This document shows positions 39,788 through 52,400 of a stretch of DNA of 64,000 nucleotides, one piece after another. Each line of letters opens with the position of its first letter. Position 1 is the stretch's first letter. The translations under genes were made by a program, and so were the position numbers. The stretch covers positions 140,264,721 to 140,328,720 of the forward strand of contig NC_088098.1 of NCBI RefSeq assembly GCF_036370855.1, given 5' to 3'. Source of the DNA: Dromaius novaehollandiae. Taxonomy: Eukaryota; Chordata; Aves; Casuariiformes; Dromaiidae. A model generated the notes under the pieces. That model saw only the letters and a list, made by a program, of their open reading frames with translations, did no database searches and was not told where the DNA came from.

Positions 39788-39805
39788 TTTTTTTTTTTTT
39801 TTTTT
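39788..39805. repeat. poly-T tract (18 T)
   Basis: Uninterrupted T18 with no recognisable retroposed sequence attached on either side. Confidence 0.95.
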
Positions 39806-42800
39806 CTAAAACTCCTTGTTATTGTTTTATGCTATTGTACCCACTGTAGTGTGCAGTGGTGCAGCTCCAGAAAGTACTATGCCAGTATATTTCACAAGGT
39901 ATCACATGACTATAGAATACTATGTATTCTCAAGGTGTAAATGGATAAAGAGGTAATTACCAGAGTGGGAGAAGATAAGGACATGAAGCATGGAATAAGA
40001 AAGACTATTTAAATACAGAGCAGAGACTTATAACTCTCTTTCTTTCTATTCTTCCATTATTTTCTGTGCTTTTGTCTCCAACAGCGTGAAGTTGGGTTCA
40101 CTTTTACTTGGTCAAGTAATTTTAAAAGTGACCCCTTCTCACCCTATAGATTTGTTGGCATATTAAGTAATACTTTCTTGCATTAATGGCAAAAGATGTC
40201 TTCACTGCAGAGAAACAGGACTTTTAATTTATGACAAATTACATTTAAAAATTTTATTTCATTTTAAATAATCACATGAAGCCAGAACTGTTCAAAATAT
40301 CCTGTGAACTGCAAATTTGGTGGAAGATTCATTTTGAAAAACCAGTGAACACTGTTTCCTTGACCACAAGTGCCCCAGTGCCCCAGCAGTGCAGCTGGTT
40401 TTCTTCAGATGTAGGTAAGCTTCATTAACGAATGAAGCTGAATGAATCTCAAGGGTCTGTAGGTTAAAGCTAGGGCTGCTGCGGCCTGGCTCTATGGAAA
40501 AACACAGCTGTAGACCGCCCTGTGACCTGCTTTGCCTCTCCTTGGAGCCAGGTACGTTCAGGCCACTTGGGCTCGATTTCGTAGGCACCTTGTCCCCCGT
40601 AATGGAAGTCACTCAGTCAAAGGTACACAAAGATCATTGAGCTCAATTCTGGAAATGTTAGTGAAGAAACATCAGCTATGTTTATTTTTACTTTTGACAG
40701 ACAAGTAGAACTTATTCTGCTTTCTCCATTGCTACAAGAATAATTTATTTGGCTGCCCTCTGTGAACCTCTTTAATGCCACTGGGTGGACAATAGGCTCT
40801 ACCAGTCCCATTGTGACAATAAGCCTTAGTATCTTGTGTTCTTGTACTTAAAAGAGCCAGGAAATTGGTTTGGACCTGGATGAGTTTGCAGAAATAGCAG
40901 TTAGAAATAACAAACAGCTTGAAAAATAACCATATTTCATATAGGAGTTATTGAGAGACAGTAAACATGAAACCTACAGATACCAGTTTCACAGGATCAC
41001 TTTTCAGAGGGAAATTGTGTGATAAACAGTTTTGTTCAGAAAGGGAGACTTTTCTTGGTTTGAATTATTCATGCTTAATCTTGACCATTATTCTTATGTT
41101 AGTTGATTATGAAGCATATTATAGCGAATAAGCAGAACACCATAGCAACATATAGGAAACCAGTCTTGTAAATTTTGGAGATGGTGATATCATTGCTTTT
41201 AGTTAATGTGAAACAATTATTGAGCTGACATTTTTGAATAGGGTTTTTTCCAGTTAAAAAAGTGGTGCTACTATCGGATATGACATTGTGCCTCTATATT
41301 GCTTCAGGCTTCTCTTAAAAAGTCTCTGAAAGTCAATTCTTTTTCGTAATCACTGTTCCGTTAAACAACTTTGTCATGGCCTTGGCTTTTGAACTAGCAG
41401 TGGTGGAAAACATTTTTCTTTCATTTTAATGTCAACCACCAACCCAAAGCTGTCACTGCAATAACATTTAAAAAGTTGTGTATGCCAACTAACATCCTTG
41501 CTGTGTAAAATTTGGGGAGGGGGGAGGAGAACAGTTATTTCAAAGCACAGCTTACAAAATTGTTTAAGATTAATTAGGGTCATAATAACTTGAATTCTAA
41601 CAGTATTTTTGATAGATGCAAGCATTTCAAAACTCATCTTCCTGAGCTGAAATGTTACAGTACTGCAGCTGGGAAAGAGAAAAAGTGAAAATATTACTAA
41701 AAACTTTACCACTTTCAAGAAGAAGTTGCAAAAATTACCAGAAATTCAGCCTCTGTAATTAAATTTTGTCTGCAGAATATCTGTTAGTGTGTTCACATTT
41801 TTGACTCTTAGCAAACTGATAAATACGAAAATAAAATTATGCATTGCTTTCGAAAAGCAGCCCTCCTTCCTAACACAGTCATTTCAAAATTACATTACCG
41901 ATTACATTAAGGTAGAGAGGATACAAAATTCATGGACTGGAAATGAAACATGCTTTCCACAAGATATCACTGAGAACTGCAGAATACTTGCAAGCATTTT
42001 TGCCACTGTCATTTTAGGTTTTCTTCATAAATTCGTGTTGTTTTTATATTTTATCAAACCTGCTTTTGTCTCTAATCATATACATCACAGTGCCATCTAG
42101 TGTGGGAAGAGAAGAATATGAAGAAAATGGATGGCTTGAGCTGTAGTCTGCATGGAAGCAAAATCAATGCAATGCACAGCACTAACTGAACAGGATTCTG
42201 CCTACGCTTAACAACTATGTCTTTAATTTCAGTAGCTTGTCACCAGGATATATGCTAGCACTAACGACAGGAATATGATCTGTTCTGTATTTTGCCATGT
42301 ATGGACTTGCAGTTTTGTTAGTTATGGCATTATACTTGATACAATGGAATTCTTTCCTTAGTGTTTGATTACCGAAAAATGTCCACTCCTTACTCCGGTA
42401 TCATAAATAGTGTTATTATCATTAAAAGGTCTAGAAAATATGAAGAGAAATGTGAGGGAGATGCTACTTAAATAATTGATTATTTTGCAGTGAAAATTTG
42501 TCATACAAAAGACTGTATGGATCCTTAGCTAATTCTTTGGAGCCAGCCACGATTCTCTACTATATACTGGCTGAGTTTCTGATCAGCTTGAATGTCTAGT
42601 TGAGACCATACATTCCAACATTATGAGCAGAAGAAACTTGAAAGGTAAATTCAAATACTGAGAAAAAATGTTTTTCTCTTTGTCAGCAACTCTCATAATG
42701 GCAGTGGAGATTGGAGGCCACAGGTGCAGACTAGCAAAGGTCCTGTTCTGGGGCTAAATGCTGCTTGACCTGATGTGTGTTATGACATAAGCTTGAGTTC

Positions 42801-43000
42801 TGCTTCATGTCTGAGATTTACATCGCCGAAAATACTTCCTCATACATTGGCTGGCATTTTCACTTGTGTTTGGCTGAGGAGGAAAGAAAGGCTGTACTGC
42901 TTTAACAAACAGTATTGACTCATGCTGGCTTGCCTCTGGTCTTCCAAAGATGCAGCAGAAGGTCTTGCAGGCTCATCCACAGCTTTCCCAGCCACGGACC

Positions 43001-43560
43001 TTGGCTCATGCCAGTATGCTTTAGCATGCTGCTATAAAACACTACATACATTGCACACTTCTGGGAAACTTCACTGGACATAGTGTTTTGTGTCTAAGGA
43101 GGCCCACGGGGCTGGTGTACCAGGGCTCTGCCACTCACTGCTGCATGGAGACAGGGCAGAGAGAGAGGACCTAGCTTCTCTCATGTTAACGTTGTCCCCT
43201 TCACAGACCAGCTAACCAAACCAAAGATGAAACAGAGAAGCTCACAAGCGTCTGCTCTAAAATGAAGGACCTGAGCTGTTCCTCTGATCCCTGAAGCATG
43301 CTGATCCTGTATACAAGGACTTTCAAGGCTGGCCTTGAGCCCGGGTGCAACAGCACAGCTTGCCAGTGTCAGGCATATCCTACCCGTCCTTGCCAGAGCT
43401 TCTGGCCACTACTGGGACAGCTTGTTGGCTGCCTCCTAACACAGAGATGTTTGGCCTGGAGTGTGCAGGCAGGTAGGGCTCATGACCTATGGAAACCACT
43501 TGAACTGGCCCTTTACCCTCTGGCCCATGCCTTTAGTGTGCAGGTAAGCACAATAAATCC
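43001..43560 (+). promoter_or_regulatory. GC-richer promoter-like block (tentative)
   Basis: A TATAAAA box at 43033-43039 opens a block noticeably richer in G and C than its surroundings. The block ends with a strong splice-donor-like CAGGTAAGC at about 43541-43549 and an AATAAA at 43552-43557. This arrangement could be an orphan promoter with a first exon of a noncoding RNA, or an old solitary LTR. I see no terminal TG/CA repeats, primer-binding site or target-site duplication that would prove an LTR. The plus-strand 98-codon frame at 43298-43594 resembles nothing known. Confidence 0.25.
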
Positions 43561-43873
43561 TTACATCTCACTTATTCTAACTCTCAGGAAGTAGGAATTT
43601 AAGAGCTATTTCAGGGCTTTAGCATATACTGCCAAAAAATGAGTAAGTGCTGAGGAGACTAGAAACTGGGTATACATCTGAACAGGCCAAGTAAGCTGAA
43701 TGTGGACTGGTATCTACATATCTATCCATGCAGCCTTTTCGTGAAAACAGCTTTTTAGGGAAATGCATGTAAGATATAGGAAGTAGAAAGTCACAGTTTG
43801 GTTTTCTCCTTCCTTTCACTGAGGTGGCTAATTATACATTAAGGAGAATATTGCACCCTATAAAAAGAACATT

Positions 43874-43889
43874 AGTTACATATGTAACT
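43874..43889. repeat. 16-bp perfect palindrome
   Basis: AGTTACATATGTAACT reads identically on both strands and contains a CATATG E-box at its centre. Palindromes of this length occur by chance in 64 kb only rarely, but no partner gene is visible. Confidence 0.85.
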
Positions 43890-44976
43890 CCTACAGGTAA
43901 CTCAGCTGTCATATGGCAAGGTTGCAACAGGAGACATAGTGTCTTCCCTGAGCATATTGCGAACCAAGGCTCCCCTTGGAATAGTCTTTATATATTTCAG
44001 ACAACCCACTTCTTAAAGATAAAATACACTTATGCATTCATCAGAATTCATGACAGAGAACAAATTCCAGCCCTACTGACCTCAGGGGAGATAGAAGTGC
44101 ACTCACATGTTTCCTGAATGAGGAATGAGTATAAGAACACCAAACTGAAATTCTGGTAACAATTTTACACCTTCTCAAGTTTAATACTTTCCTAAAGTAA
44201 GCATCGAATGTTTCTGGGTTGTCTTTAAACTTCCATTCTGCATTTACTCCCCTCCTGTCTATGGATATACTCCCTAAATGAGAGGTTCATAGAATATTTG
44301 TTCAGAACCAACTTCTGTGCTTAAACAAAATTGTTGCTTTGAATGTTTTGATTGTGATGATTCCAATAAAATAAAAACTAGGCATGAAAACAAATGATGA
44401 TACACGCTGAAGGGGCAAGGTGTTAGCAAATCCAAATGTTAGGCAAGCACCTGCAAATTGAAGCATACAATTTATATCAAATATTTTACGTGTGTAGTGG
44501 CTCATTGCAAAGCAAGGCATTCTTATGCTGTATGCTTCCTGCTGTCATCTTAAGTGCAACAGCAAAACCATTTGTGGGATTTTTTTGGATCTAGATGTCA
44601 TAACGAATGTTAGAGGAACAGTACTGAAAAAAGGGCATGTTTTCTCTCTTTCTCTAGAGAGAAAGATATGTGATTTCTATATTAGATGCTGTCAAGACTA
44701 AAACACGTTTAGAATTTAAGGTAACTTTTATATTTAATATTGACAAATCTGATTTACAGGATTTCTGCTCCTTCTTTAACCTACAGACAGGATTAAGATT
44801 CATGAGATTACTTTGGTGATGTGAAAGCAATTCACACAACTATACTTCCACAGAATATTTGCCTTTTCTAGGATATCCTTAATTTTTTCAACACAGTATA
44901 TCATGACTTTGTTTTTAAAGTCGGTCGAAAATGGTCAAACTGTTCTGAAGTTCAGTAGTATTATTCTTCCCCCTGC

Positions 44977-45008
44977 AAAAAAAAAAAAAAAAAAAACCCC
45001 CAAAAAAA
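44977..45008. repeat. A20-C5-A7 homopolymer cluster
   Basis: A run of 20 A, then five C, then seven A. The composite structure suggests serial slippage at a former poly-A tract. Confidence 0.9.
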
Positions 45009-45487
45009 GCCTCCAGTGAAAGACAACAATGAACAATGGTGTTCAGTACAAGCAGGCAAATTCCTGGCATCTAGTAACTTTTGAAACTGTAGCTGTACCA
45101 GCTTTATTTCCATAATGATAGTGGTAAAACAAAGAGGATACCAGCAGCATTCTTTTGTGCCTACATACAAGCGCTCTTGGCCAAAACTAAGGACCTGTTG
45201 GAGTTCTTATTAAATATTAGTCAAATGTTTTAGTTCAAACAAATATTTTAAAAGACAATTTTGATAAAAAGATACAGACAATTTCTGTGGTTCAGTTATT
45301 AGGTAAATGGTTTTCTGTGTTCCACCTCTGCTAGCTGTCACAGGAAGTTAGCTTAGCAAATGGTGGTTCAGCCTTTGGTCAGAAGCTCGTTGTACTAAGC
45401 CTGTTTCAAATGTCATAAATACATCTTGTTGGGATGTTTTATTTCTCTCACTTCCCTCCAGGCAGTCCAGCCTGGACTGGATTTATG

Positions 45488-45512
45488 TTTTTTTTTTTTT
45501 TTGGGGGGGGGG
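45488..45512. repeat. T15-G10 homopolymer pair
   Basis: Fifteen T immediately followed by ten G. The G run could form a quadruplex only between molecules or with nearby G tracts. Length is unreliable in most sequencing methods. Confidence 0.9.
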
Positions 45513-46109
45513 TCTGTTTTTGCTGGAAGGCCTACCAAAAAAGCAGTCTTTGCATTTTGAGAGAGCTGAAGTTGCACACCAAGTACATCTTAATTTAGTT
45601 ATTGAGCTGATTTATTCTCAGAAATGTCTGAGGTGGTGTCCCTTCAGTCCTCTTCTGATCCTGAGATATTTTCTTTCATTTTCTTGTCCAGCTCCAAATG
45701 AGAACAGTGTGGATAAGTATTAGCGTTAGATTTTTGTTATTAAATTTCCACTATCATACTGTATGAATAGTGCTACCAAGGCAGCTTGAGGAATATTCTG
45801 AGATCCCTTTTTGTGGCTACAGGTATCAATTTTGTACAATATAGTTATCTCTCTGAATGTTGGTGTAGCTATCGCAAAATAATTCCTTTTTATTTTCTGG
45901 TAGGATTTTTTAATAGAATACACTCATCATTAGAATATTTATTATCACATCTCCTAGCAGGTGTCTATAGCCTCCAACGGAGCGTGGCGTAAAGAGATCC
46001 TTGTGAATGGGCTGGTACACTCAGCCGTACCAATCATACAAAACAGCACCATGTAGAGTCCTAGCTGAGGTTCAGAAAGCAATGCAGCTGCCTGAGTACA
46101 GTGCTGTGT

Positions 46110-46330
46110 CTGCAGTCATTACCGCAGCGTAGAGCTGGGCCTGCGAGCCTACGCGCAGTGCTGCGAGGCATCAAGGTTGCCAGATGGTCCGGCGCAAGCC
46201 GTGCACCAGGACTGCTTTGGCAGCATCTCCACCGCCCTCCCTTGCCCCAGCAGCACAAGTTGGCTCGGGGGCACTTGCAGGCTCGAGGGAGCAGGTGCAG
46301 AAATGAGTGGCTAACCCTGCTCCTGACTTT
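46110..46330. other. small CpG-rich islet
   Basis: About a dozen CpG dinucleotides are packed into roughly 170 bases (46125-46295) inside DNA that otherwise has very few, and local G+C is well above the surroundings. Open frames cross it on both strands (94 codons on the plus strand from 46101; 65 on the minus strand), as expected for GC-rich DNA. I recognise no protein. It is below the usual length for an annotated CpG island. It may be an orphan island, a small unmethylated regulatory element, or a recent GC-rich insertion. Confidence 0.55.
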
Positions 46331-48530
46331 GCCTCATCCATCCAAGTGGCAAAATAAGCAGCAGAGATATCTGCTCTGCCTGTAAATCAGCTTTGAATTG
46401 CTGGCACATTCAGCAGTGTCAGCTAACTCCAACTTGCTGAACTGAAAAGTGAGAAGATTTACGAATGGTTTGACCTTAGGATAGCTTTATTAATCCAATG
46501 TCTTCAGCTTCAGCTGTCCAAAAATTATTTAACCACAAGCCCAGCCAGAGCCTTGGGTCTGTATTTTCCAGTGAAATTCTTGTCTCTTTTTTTGTAAAGA
46601 CATACCCATTAAGACCTTCATTTTATCCCTTGCTATCAAACCAAATGGATGGAACCAAACAAAAGTATTGCCTAAGTACATGATATAGGTGTGTGACCTC
46701 TACTTTTCTAACATGCTTTTTAAGAAAATGAGCATCTAAATCATCCTCAAGCATTGCTAATACAAGTTAAATTGAGGAGGGACATATACATCTCCAAGAT
46801 GCCGCCTCAGATTCTCTTCATATGGAGGTAAGAATCTGTCTCAGTTCTCATTAAAAACATTAGAAAGCGAAAATAAGTACCACTACAGAGGAAAAGATAC
46901 TAAGAAAAGTCAGATTCTTCAGAACGAGATGATTGTCTTAAAATTACTTGTGTGTGATGTTCTTAGAGTATGAGAGAGAAATGGTATACATTTATTTCTT
47001 ATGTCTAATCACTTGGCAAATGTCAAGATGACACTTCATATGCAAGCATACCTTTTATTACTTATTTTTTACATTGTGACAGTGTATAGGCAGCACAGCC
47101 TGGTATGTGTATAGGCATATGTAGAGAAACAGCCCATTCTCTTAAGAGAAAAGTAACAGTTTGCCTCTCTGTGGTAGAAAAGTAACTGAACATCTGCAAA
47201 CGGTTCTTTGACTCCCATCAAGAGAAGGGAAGAGACCATCATGCATGAAGTAACATTCTGCTTGACACTGAGACATGTGTGGAAGTATTGAACAGCTGAT
47301 AAACTTCAGATTGTCAACTAATAATTCAGATTCATGATTTTACAAATTATTTTGGGCAGAGTGCTGTCAGATGTTATAACATCCTCTGCTACTGCTTTAT
47401 TACAGTCCTGTGCAGCTTTCTGAAAAAACAGTCAGTCTGTCATTTGTTCCATCTGTGCTTATGTATAATACTGTTAGTGTCTTGTATGTGGTAAATTAGA
47501 GGGCTTTTTAACTACTAGCAAATAAAATTAAATGCTAATCTTATAAAGTTGAGTGTTTCTCTTAAAGTATGAAAACTATTTCATTATAAGCCTGCTTAAC
47601 TTGTTAGGGCAACTAAGACTGACATTTATGATAACTAATGCAAACGTTGCTTTCATATGACATAATTATACTCTAGTGCCAACTTTTCTTATGCCAACAA
47701 CATTGTGCCAACTCCTCTGAACAAACTCCTTCATAATAAATATGAAGATAGCACATATAGATAAACTAACTGGCTGAGCTCCTAAACGCATCAGAGTAAT
47801 ATTTGTTATTTGATGAGTCATAGATTATAATGAGCTATATTCTGAAACACAGAAGGATAGAAGGAAGCTCTTCAAAGAGGGACAGGACTCCATGTGGTCT
47901 TAAAATGGGCCTTGACAAGGTTAAAGGCAGATGTTATGGACGTGGCTCTGGGGGTGGATGGTGCTGCAACTTCCTCATCTGCCTGACTCCAGGAGACAGC
48001 ACAATGCAGGCAGGTTCCATTCACCATCCTGACAGCAAAATTTGCTTCAGCCCCAGTCTTGCTAACAGGACAGTAAGATCTTCTAGTTTGTTGGTGCACA
48101 AATGCTAAACAGAAATTGTTTTTATGAAGGTTCTTACCTTATTATGTAATGCTTATGTGCAATGTGTTTGTGGCTAAGTGGTCTTTGAGGTGATGCAGCC
48201 TTAGGACTACAAGAGTTACAGTTTATTACTTTTTGCTGAAGATTGTGTATAATTCTAAAGCATGAAATCAAATCAAAATTGTTTTTCTTATTCCTAGCTA
48301 ACTACTATATAGGAAGTGTAAAGTTTTCTATATGCAAATTATTCTTGTCTTATCTTCTGGAAAGTAAGTAGAAGCACACTTTTGGGAGAATGTTTTTATC
48401 TTGTTATTGTCAGCTTCCAAGAAAACAAACTGCATCAAAATGACTTCAGAAGGTTATTCCTGACCTTTAATCATGAGTTTTTCCCAACATTTTTATCATC
48501 TGTTTTACTTCACACTTGCAGCTGAATTAA
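46331..48530. other. noncoding DNA, no gene seen
   Basis: AT-rich unique-looking DNA. A plus-strand frame of 92 codons (47830-48108) and its minus-strand shadow of 75 codons lie in a slightly GC-richer patch without recognisable domains. Nothing else is visible. Confidence 0.75.
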
Positions 48531-48534
48531 ACCA

Positions 48535-48935
48535 GATTATCTTGGAATTGATGAATATTTTTATCAATGAACTAGATGATGACAGTGTACTCTCTAAATT
48601 TACAGATAGCACCGAGCTGGAAGGAACTATCAGCAGCTTAGGAGACAACATTAACATTCAGAATAACCTTGACAAATGGAAAAATGGAAAAAAAAAGATG
48701 CTATTTAATAGACATAAAATTACACACAGGCAGCAATAACCATCTGCACTGAGAGACTGAGAAATAACTGGCTAGGGAACAATTGTGCACAGAAGGCTCT
48801 GGATGTCATAGTGGATCACAAGCTGATAAAGCAGCAAATCAGCTGAGCAATTGCTTTTTTTTCTGCAACATCCTGGGATATATAAATAAACATAGTCTGT
48901 AAAATAATCTTTTCACTCTATTCAGCACTGATAAC
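48535..48935 (+). mobile_element. ancient CR1-type LINE relic, reverse transcriptase region
   Basis: The plus-strand frame encodes VLSKFTDSTELEGTIS, aligning with the LSKFADDTKLGG catalytic segment of CR1 ORF2, followed by INIQNNLDKW in place of RIQNDLDKLEKW. Downstream, out of frame, the DNA still follows the family: TGTCATAGTGGATCACAAGC, then CCTGGGATATATAAATAAAC, then TTTTCACTCTATTCAGCACT. The catalytic FADD is changed to FTDS, so the second aspartate is lost. Divergence is much higher than in the other copies in this window, so this is the oldest of the five. It was found by the translated motif; a nucleotide search at default settings might miss it. Confidence 0.85.
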
Positions 48936-49289
48936 CAAATATTTTGTGATTCTAGGTTTCAATTTTTAACTATAAGTAGCTTAATCCAAATTCTTCTTCT
49001 CTTCACATGTGCCAGATACCTAGCCTCACCATCACCTCGTAAGGCCAGCTTCAGTAACTGAGGTACTCTGATCCCTGTATGACCACTGCACTTAAAACAG
49101 CCTTTTAACCTTCAGTTACAGCCCTCCCTCTATTCCAAAACAGGATGAGTATCTCAAGATTCATGTGAGTTTGCTTTTTCTCGTACATGATTTATCAAGA
49201 GGGTGGTTTCATTGCCCTTGTTAAGGAATAACAAAATGTCAGAGGTTAGTCAGGGCAGTTTTCCATCGACATAATTTGGGCCAGGATTT

Positions 49290-49400
49290 CACCCAGGGAT
49301 ATAAAGTGATTAACCACATGTCACATGGCAGCACAAACCAGTTGTGAAACCCAGATTATCTGACCTGTGATCTGTCCAATCACATGACCACACTTCCACA
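49290..49400 (-). mobile_element. MIR-like SINE remnant (sauropsid type)
   Basis: The plus strand follows the reverse complement of the MIR 5' and core region: AAAGTGATTAACCACATGTC for the AAGTGACTTGCCCAAGGTC part, then TGTGAAACCCAGATTATCTG for the GAACCCAGGTCTCCTGA part, then CAATCACATGACCACACTTC for the TAACCACTAGACCACACTGC part. The order and spacing of all three segments match, which makes this the most convincing SINE in the window. It is a non-coding fossil. Confidence 0.7.
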
Positions 49401-52400
49401 CTTCGATACCTTTTACTGAAAAAGCTGCTGAACTGAAGCAGCAGTGCTCAGCAGGAAGTTCCATAAAGACGTCATTTGCGACATAGTTGTCTGTCTAAGT
49501 AAAGAGCGGGCTTGAGCCTCATCTTCTCATTGCATTGAGTAAAGTTTGGAGTACCTGATTAGACAGTTATATCCAAGAATGAGAGAGTGAAAGAAAATGA
49601 ATAGTTTGTACAAATGCAATGTTTGTGAGGAATACTGTAAAACACAAGCATTTCAGAGAGAAGTGTGAGAATGTTGGAGAGTTCTGAGTGCTGACTTCTT
49701 AGGTTGTTCCAGGTACAGCAAAAGTATGAGAAAAGGCACAGAGTTGTGATTAAAAAGAGCAGAAAGGAGCACCTAGGCAAGATGAGTCAGCAGGGCTTGG
49801 TAACATAGAAGTAGGCAGAAACAGTTTCAAAATGCAATCAGGAACAAGCCTCTCTTGAAAGAGGTTGAGGAGTTGAAATGAGGATGAGTGCCTGATACTG
49901 GGCCAAGTAGAGGTCTGAGTGCTTTATCCTGAACTGAAGTCAAGACAAACAAGAACTTTTTGCAGCATTCAGGACTGTGATATACATCCCTACTTTGTTG
50001 CTTCATTATGCAGCTGTGTAAAGATAATTGAGAGAACTATGCTAGATTTTTCATCAACAAGCAATAAAATGTGATAAATATATTACATGGAATGGCAAAT
50101 GTTAGAATTAATAAGCTGAAATGTTGACGAATTACTGTTTATATACTTGACATGTAATAATTGCTCTATTTATCATCTGAATCTGGAGAACTTAAATAGC
50201 GAGCATTTATAATTAATTTTCTTCTCTTGCAAACTGCAATTCATTCCACACTCAAAGGAGTCAATGTTAATTTCTTCTCTATCAGCCACAGGCCATAAGT
50301 TAATGTATTAAAAAATCAGAACATTTAAAATAACAGTCTAATTAAATTATATCCTCTACTGTTGGAGAAAAACACATGATTCTTCAGAAGATAATCAGTC
50401 ACCACAGTAAACACCATTTAGTTCTTCTCACAAATCTGCGTCTACCCACTGGCAATCTTAGGCTGTCAAGATGAAGAATTCACTTTCCTGAACAGATGAA
50501 GGATATTGACTTCAGCCTCATTAGCAACTTCAAATGAGAATGACAATGGGGGTTCATTAAATAATAATATTTTTCCATATACTGAGTCTCTCTCATCATA
50601 CAAAAGAATATGCTTTACGCAGCGTGACAAAGCCCGCATTTCTGATTCGAGCTTCCATGCTGATCATCTAGATAATGCCTTGTCCTTAGGCTCTTTCCTG
50701 TTTGAGCATCAAGGGCTTGCTACTGCCTCACTGAAATCAGTAAGATTGGCATGTCCATCTCAGCTCAGCATGCTAAGAGTAACTTGCTCCAGGACTCCAT
50801 TCACCCAAGTCCCTCACAAGATCTGGGAACTTCTAGCAGGACCACGTCAGTCAAAGCGGCTAAGCACACAGCCCTCTTAACAACAGGCATTGCTGTCCCA
50901 CAGAGTGAACTGGAGGAATCTAATCAAAGACCTGTGGGCTTTTTATTCATACAGCTTTGCTACTTAAAGAGCACCTGGATAGGTATAAGAGATCCTTTCA
51001 GTGTATACAGCTGGGAATAACTGCCAGGGAAAGGCAACTATTAAACTAGCTACTTTTGCACAGAGAGATAAATTCAGGTCTACCACAAATAACTATTTGA
51101 TTATATATAATCATTTAGGCTGTGTGTGTAGTACCTGTGAATATTACCTGTGTAGCTACTCCGGAGCTATTTTATTATGGAATTGTTACAGCTGAAAACT
51201 AATTAAGTTGTTTTTTCAGCTAGTAGATGTTCTCATATCATAAATATCATTAAGTTCTAGCAAGAAATTGAGTACTCTATTAAAAAATTCACCTCATTAT
51301 AATCTATTCACTTTTAATGTTTTTTTTCCCCCAAGTACTAGCAAGAGTCTTGAAATAGTAAAGATAATGATATTCCGTAAGATGAAAACAGTGAACACTT
51401 CCTTGTGTTTGGCCACTACTCATTAGTTCTCAGTTCCCTTTTAAGAATAACTTTTCAAATATTTTTAATTTTAAGATCTTAAGGGAAAAATAGCATGTGA
51501 TTGATCTTACTCTCCTCACCCAATTAGTAACTTAATTCCAATGTACAGAACTAAGTAGAACTGACAGACTACATCTTCTTCTGCATTCTTATATTTTTGT
51601 TCTTCAACAGCTATCATTGAGGTCAAGGGCTTAACAAAGGGTTAGAAACCCTTCTGTTGCAAGGTGCAGTCCAGCACCTTTCTCACAGAAACTCAGGAAG
51701 GCCATTCTCATATGTAGGTTATTCCATTGCCCTGTCTTTGATATTTAAACTTTCACATGAGTGCTCCAGTACCAGCTGTCCCTGAAAAGAAAGCTGATCA
51801 CTCCCTAGTAAGTTTTATTGGAGATGTATGTGATCCACAAAGTTCTGGCCCCTGCTGCCACAACTACTTAGGTGTTTTGCATTAAAAGGTCATGGGAAAC
51901 AATACAGAAGCAGCTCAGAGGAATTCAGTGCTTTCCCTTTCCAGGTGAATGCCTTTGCCAGTAGGCATCTGGGATTAGACTCCTGTTTCTGTCCATCAGA
52001 TCAGTGGAGAAAGACAGGGGGGAACCTCCCCTTCTTCACAGCATTTAGGAGGCTCTCCCGGCCTAGTTAATGGGCATTTGAGCTCATTCAGGCTAAGTCC
52101 AAACCAAGGTAAGACAGTATGTTTGAAGGTGAGTGGAAGATTGCAGGGAAAAAAAGAGTAAGCCAATTGCCTATACTGGAAGACATATTTTTAGCATCTC
52201 AATCTCAGAGACTGTTTCAAGCATAAAACTTTATTTTACATAAGTTCTTTACTGTGGCCATGACTTAGATCTCGGGGTAAGAGAGAGTTAGGATGCTCGC
52301 TTTTCCTCTTAGCCAGCAAGGGTGCTCTCTTCTCTCCCTGCCACCCTCCCTCAGTGGGTGACTGTTGCGTATAGCTGCAGTCCCCTGGAATTGAGCACTT

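Larger units (their letters stand above)
32182..43000. other. noncoding DNA, no gene seen
   Basis: Mostly AT-rich unique-looking DNA. It holds an alternating TA run at 33691-33719, two short perfect inverted repeats (33810-33827 and 33867-33888), a possible 38-base cryptic exon (33257-33294) and a T18 tract at 39788-39805. Candidate regulatory DNA with TAAT-rich motifs occurs around 39510-39700. Frames of up to 114 codons, such as minus-strand 41374-41718, have no recognisable features. Confidence 0.7.
43561..46090. other. noncoding DNA, no gene seen
   Basis: AT-rich, with a 16-base perfect palindrome at 43874-43889, an A20-C5-A7 run at 44977-45008 and a T15-G10 run at 45488-45512. Short open frames only; nothing recognisable. 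Confidence 0.75.

Noticed and set aside
41374..42100. Frames of 114 codons (minus) and 103 codons (plus)
   Set aside because: AT-rich, hydrophobic random-like translations with no recognisable protein features.
50506..50880. Plus-strand frame of 124 codons
   Set aside because: No known motif, no splice or promoter context, and an overlapping frame of 89 codons is also open; most likely chance.
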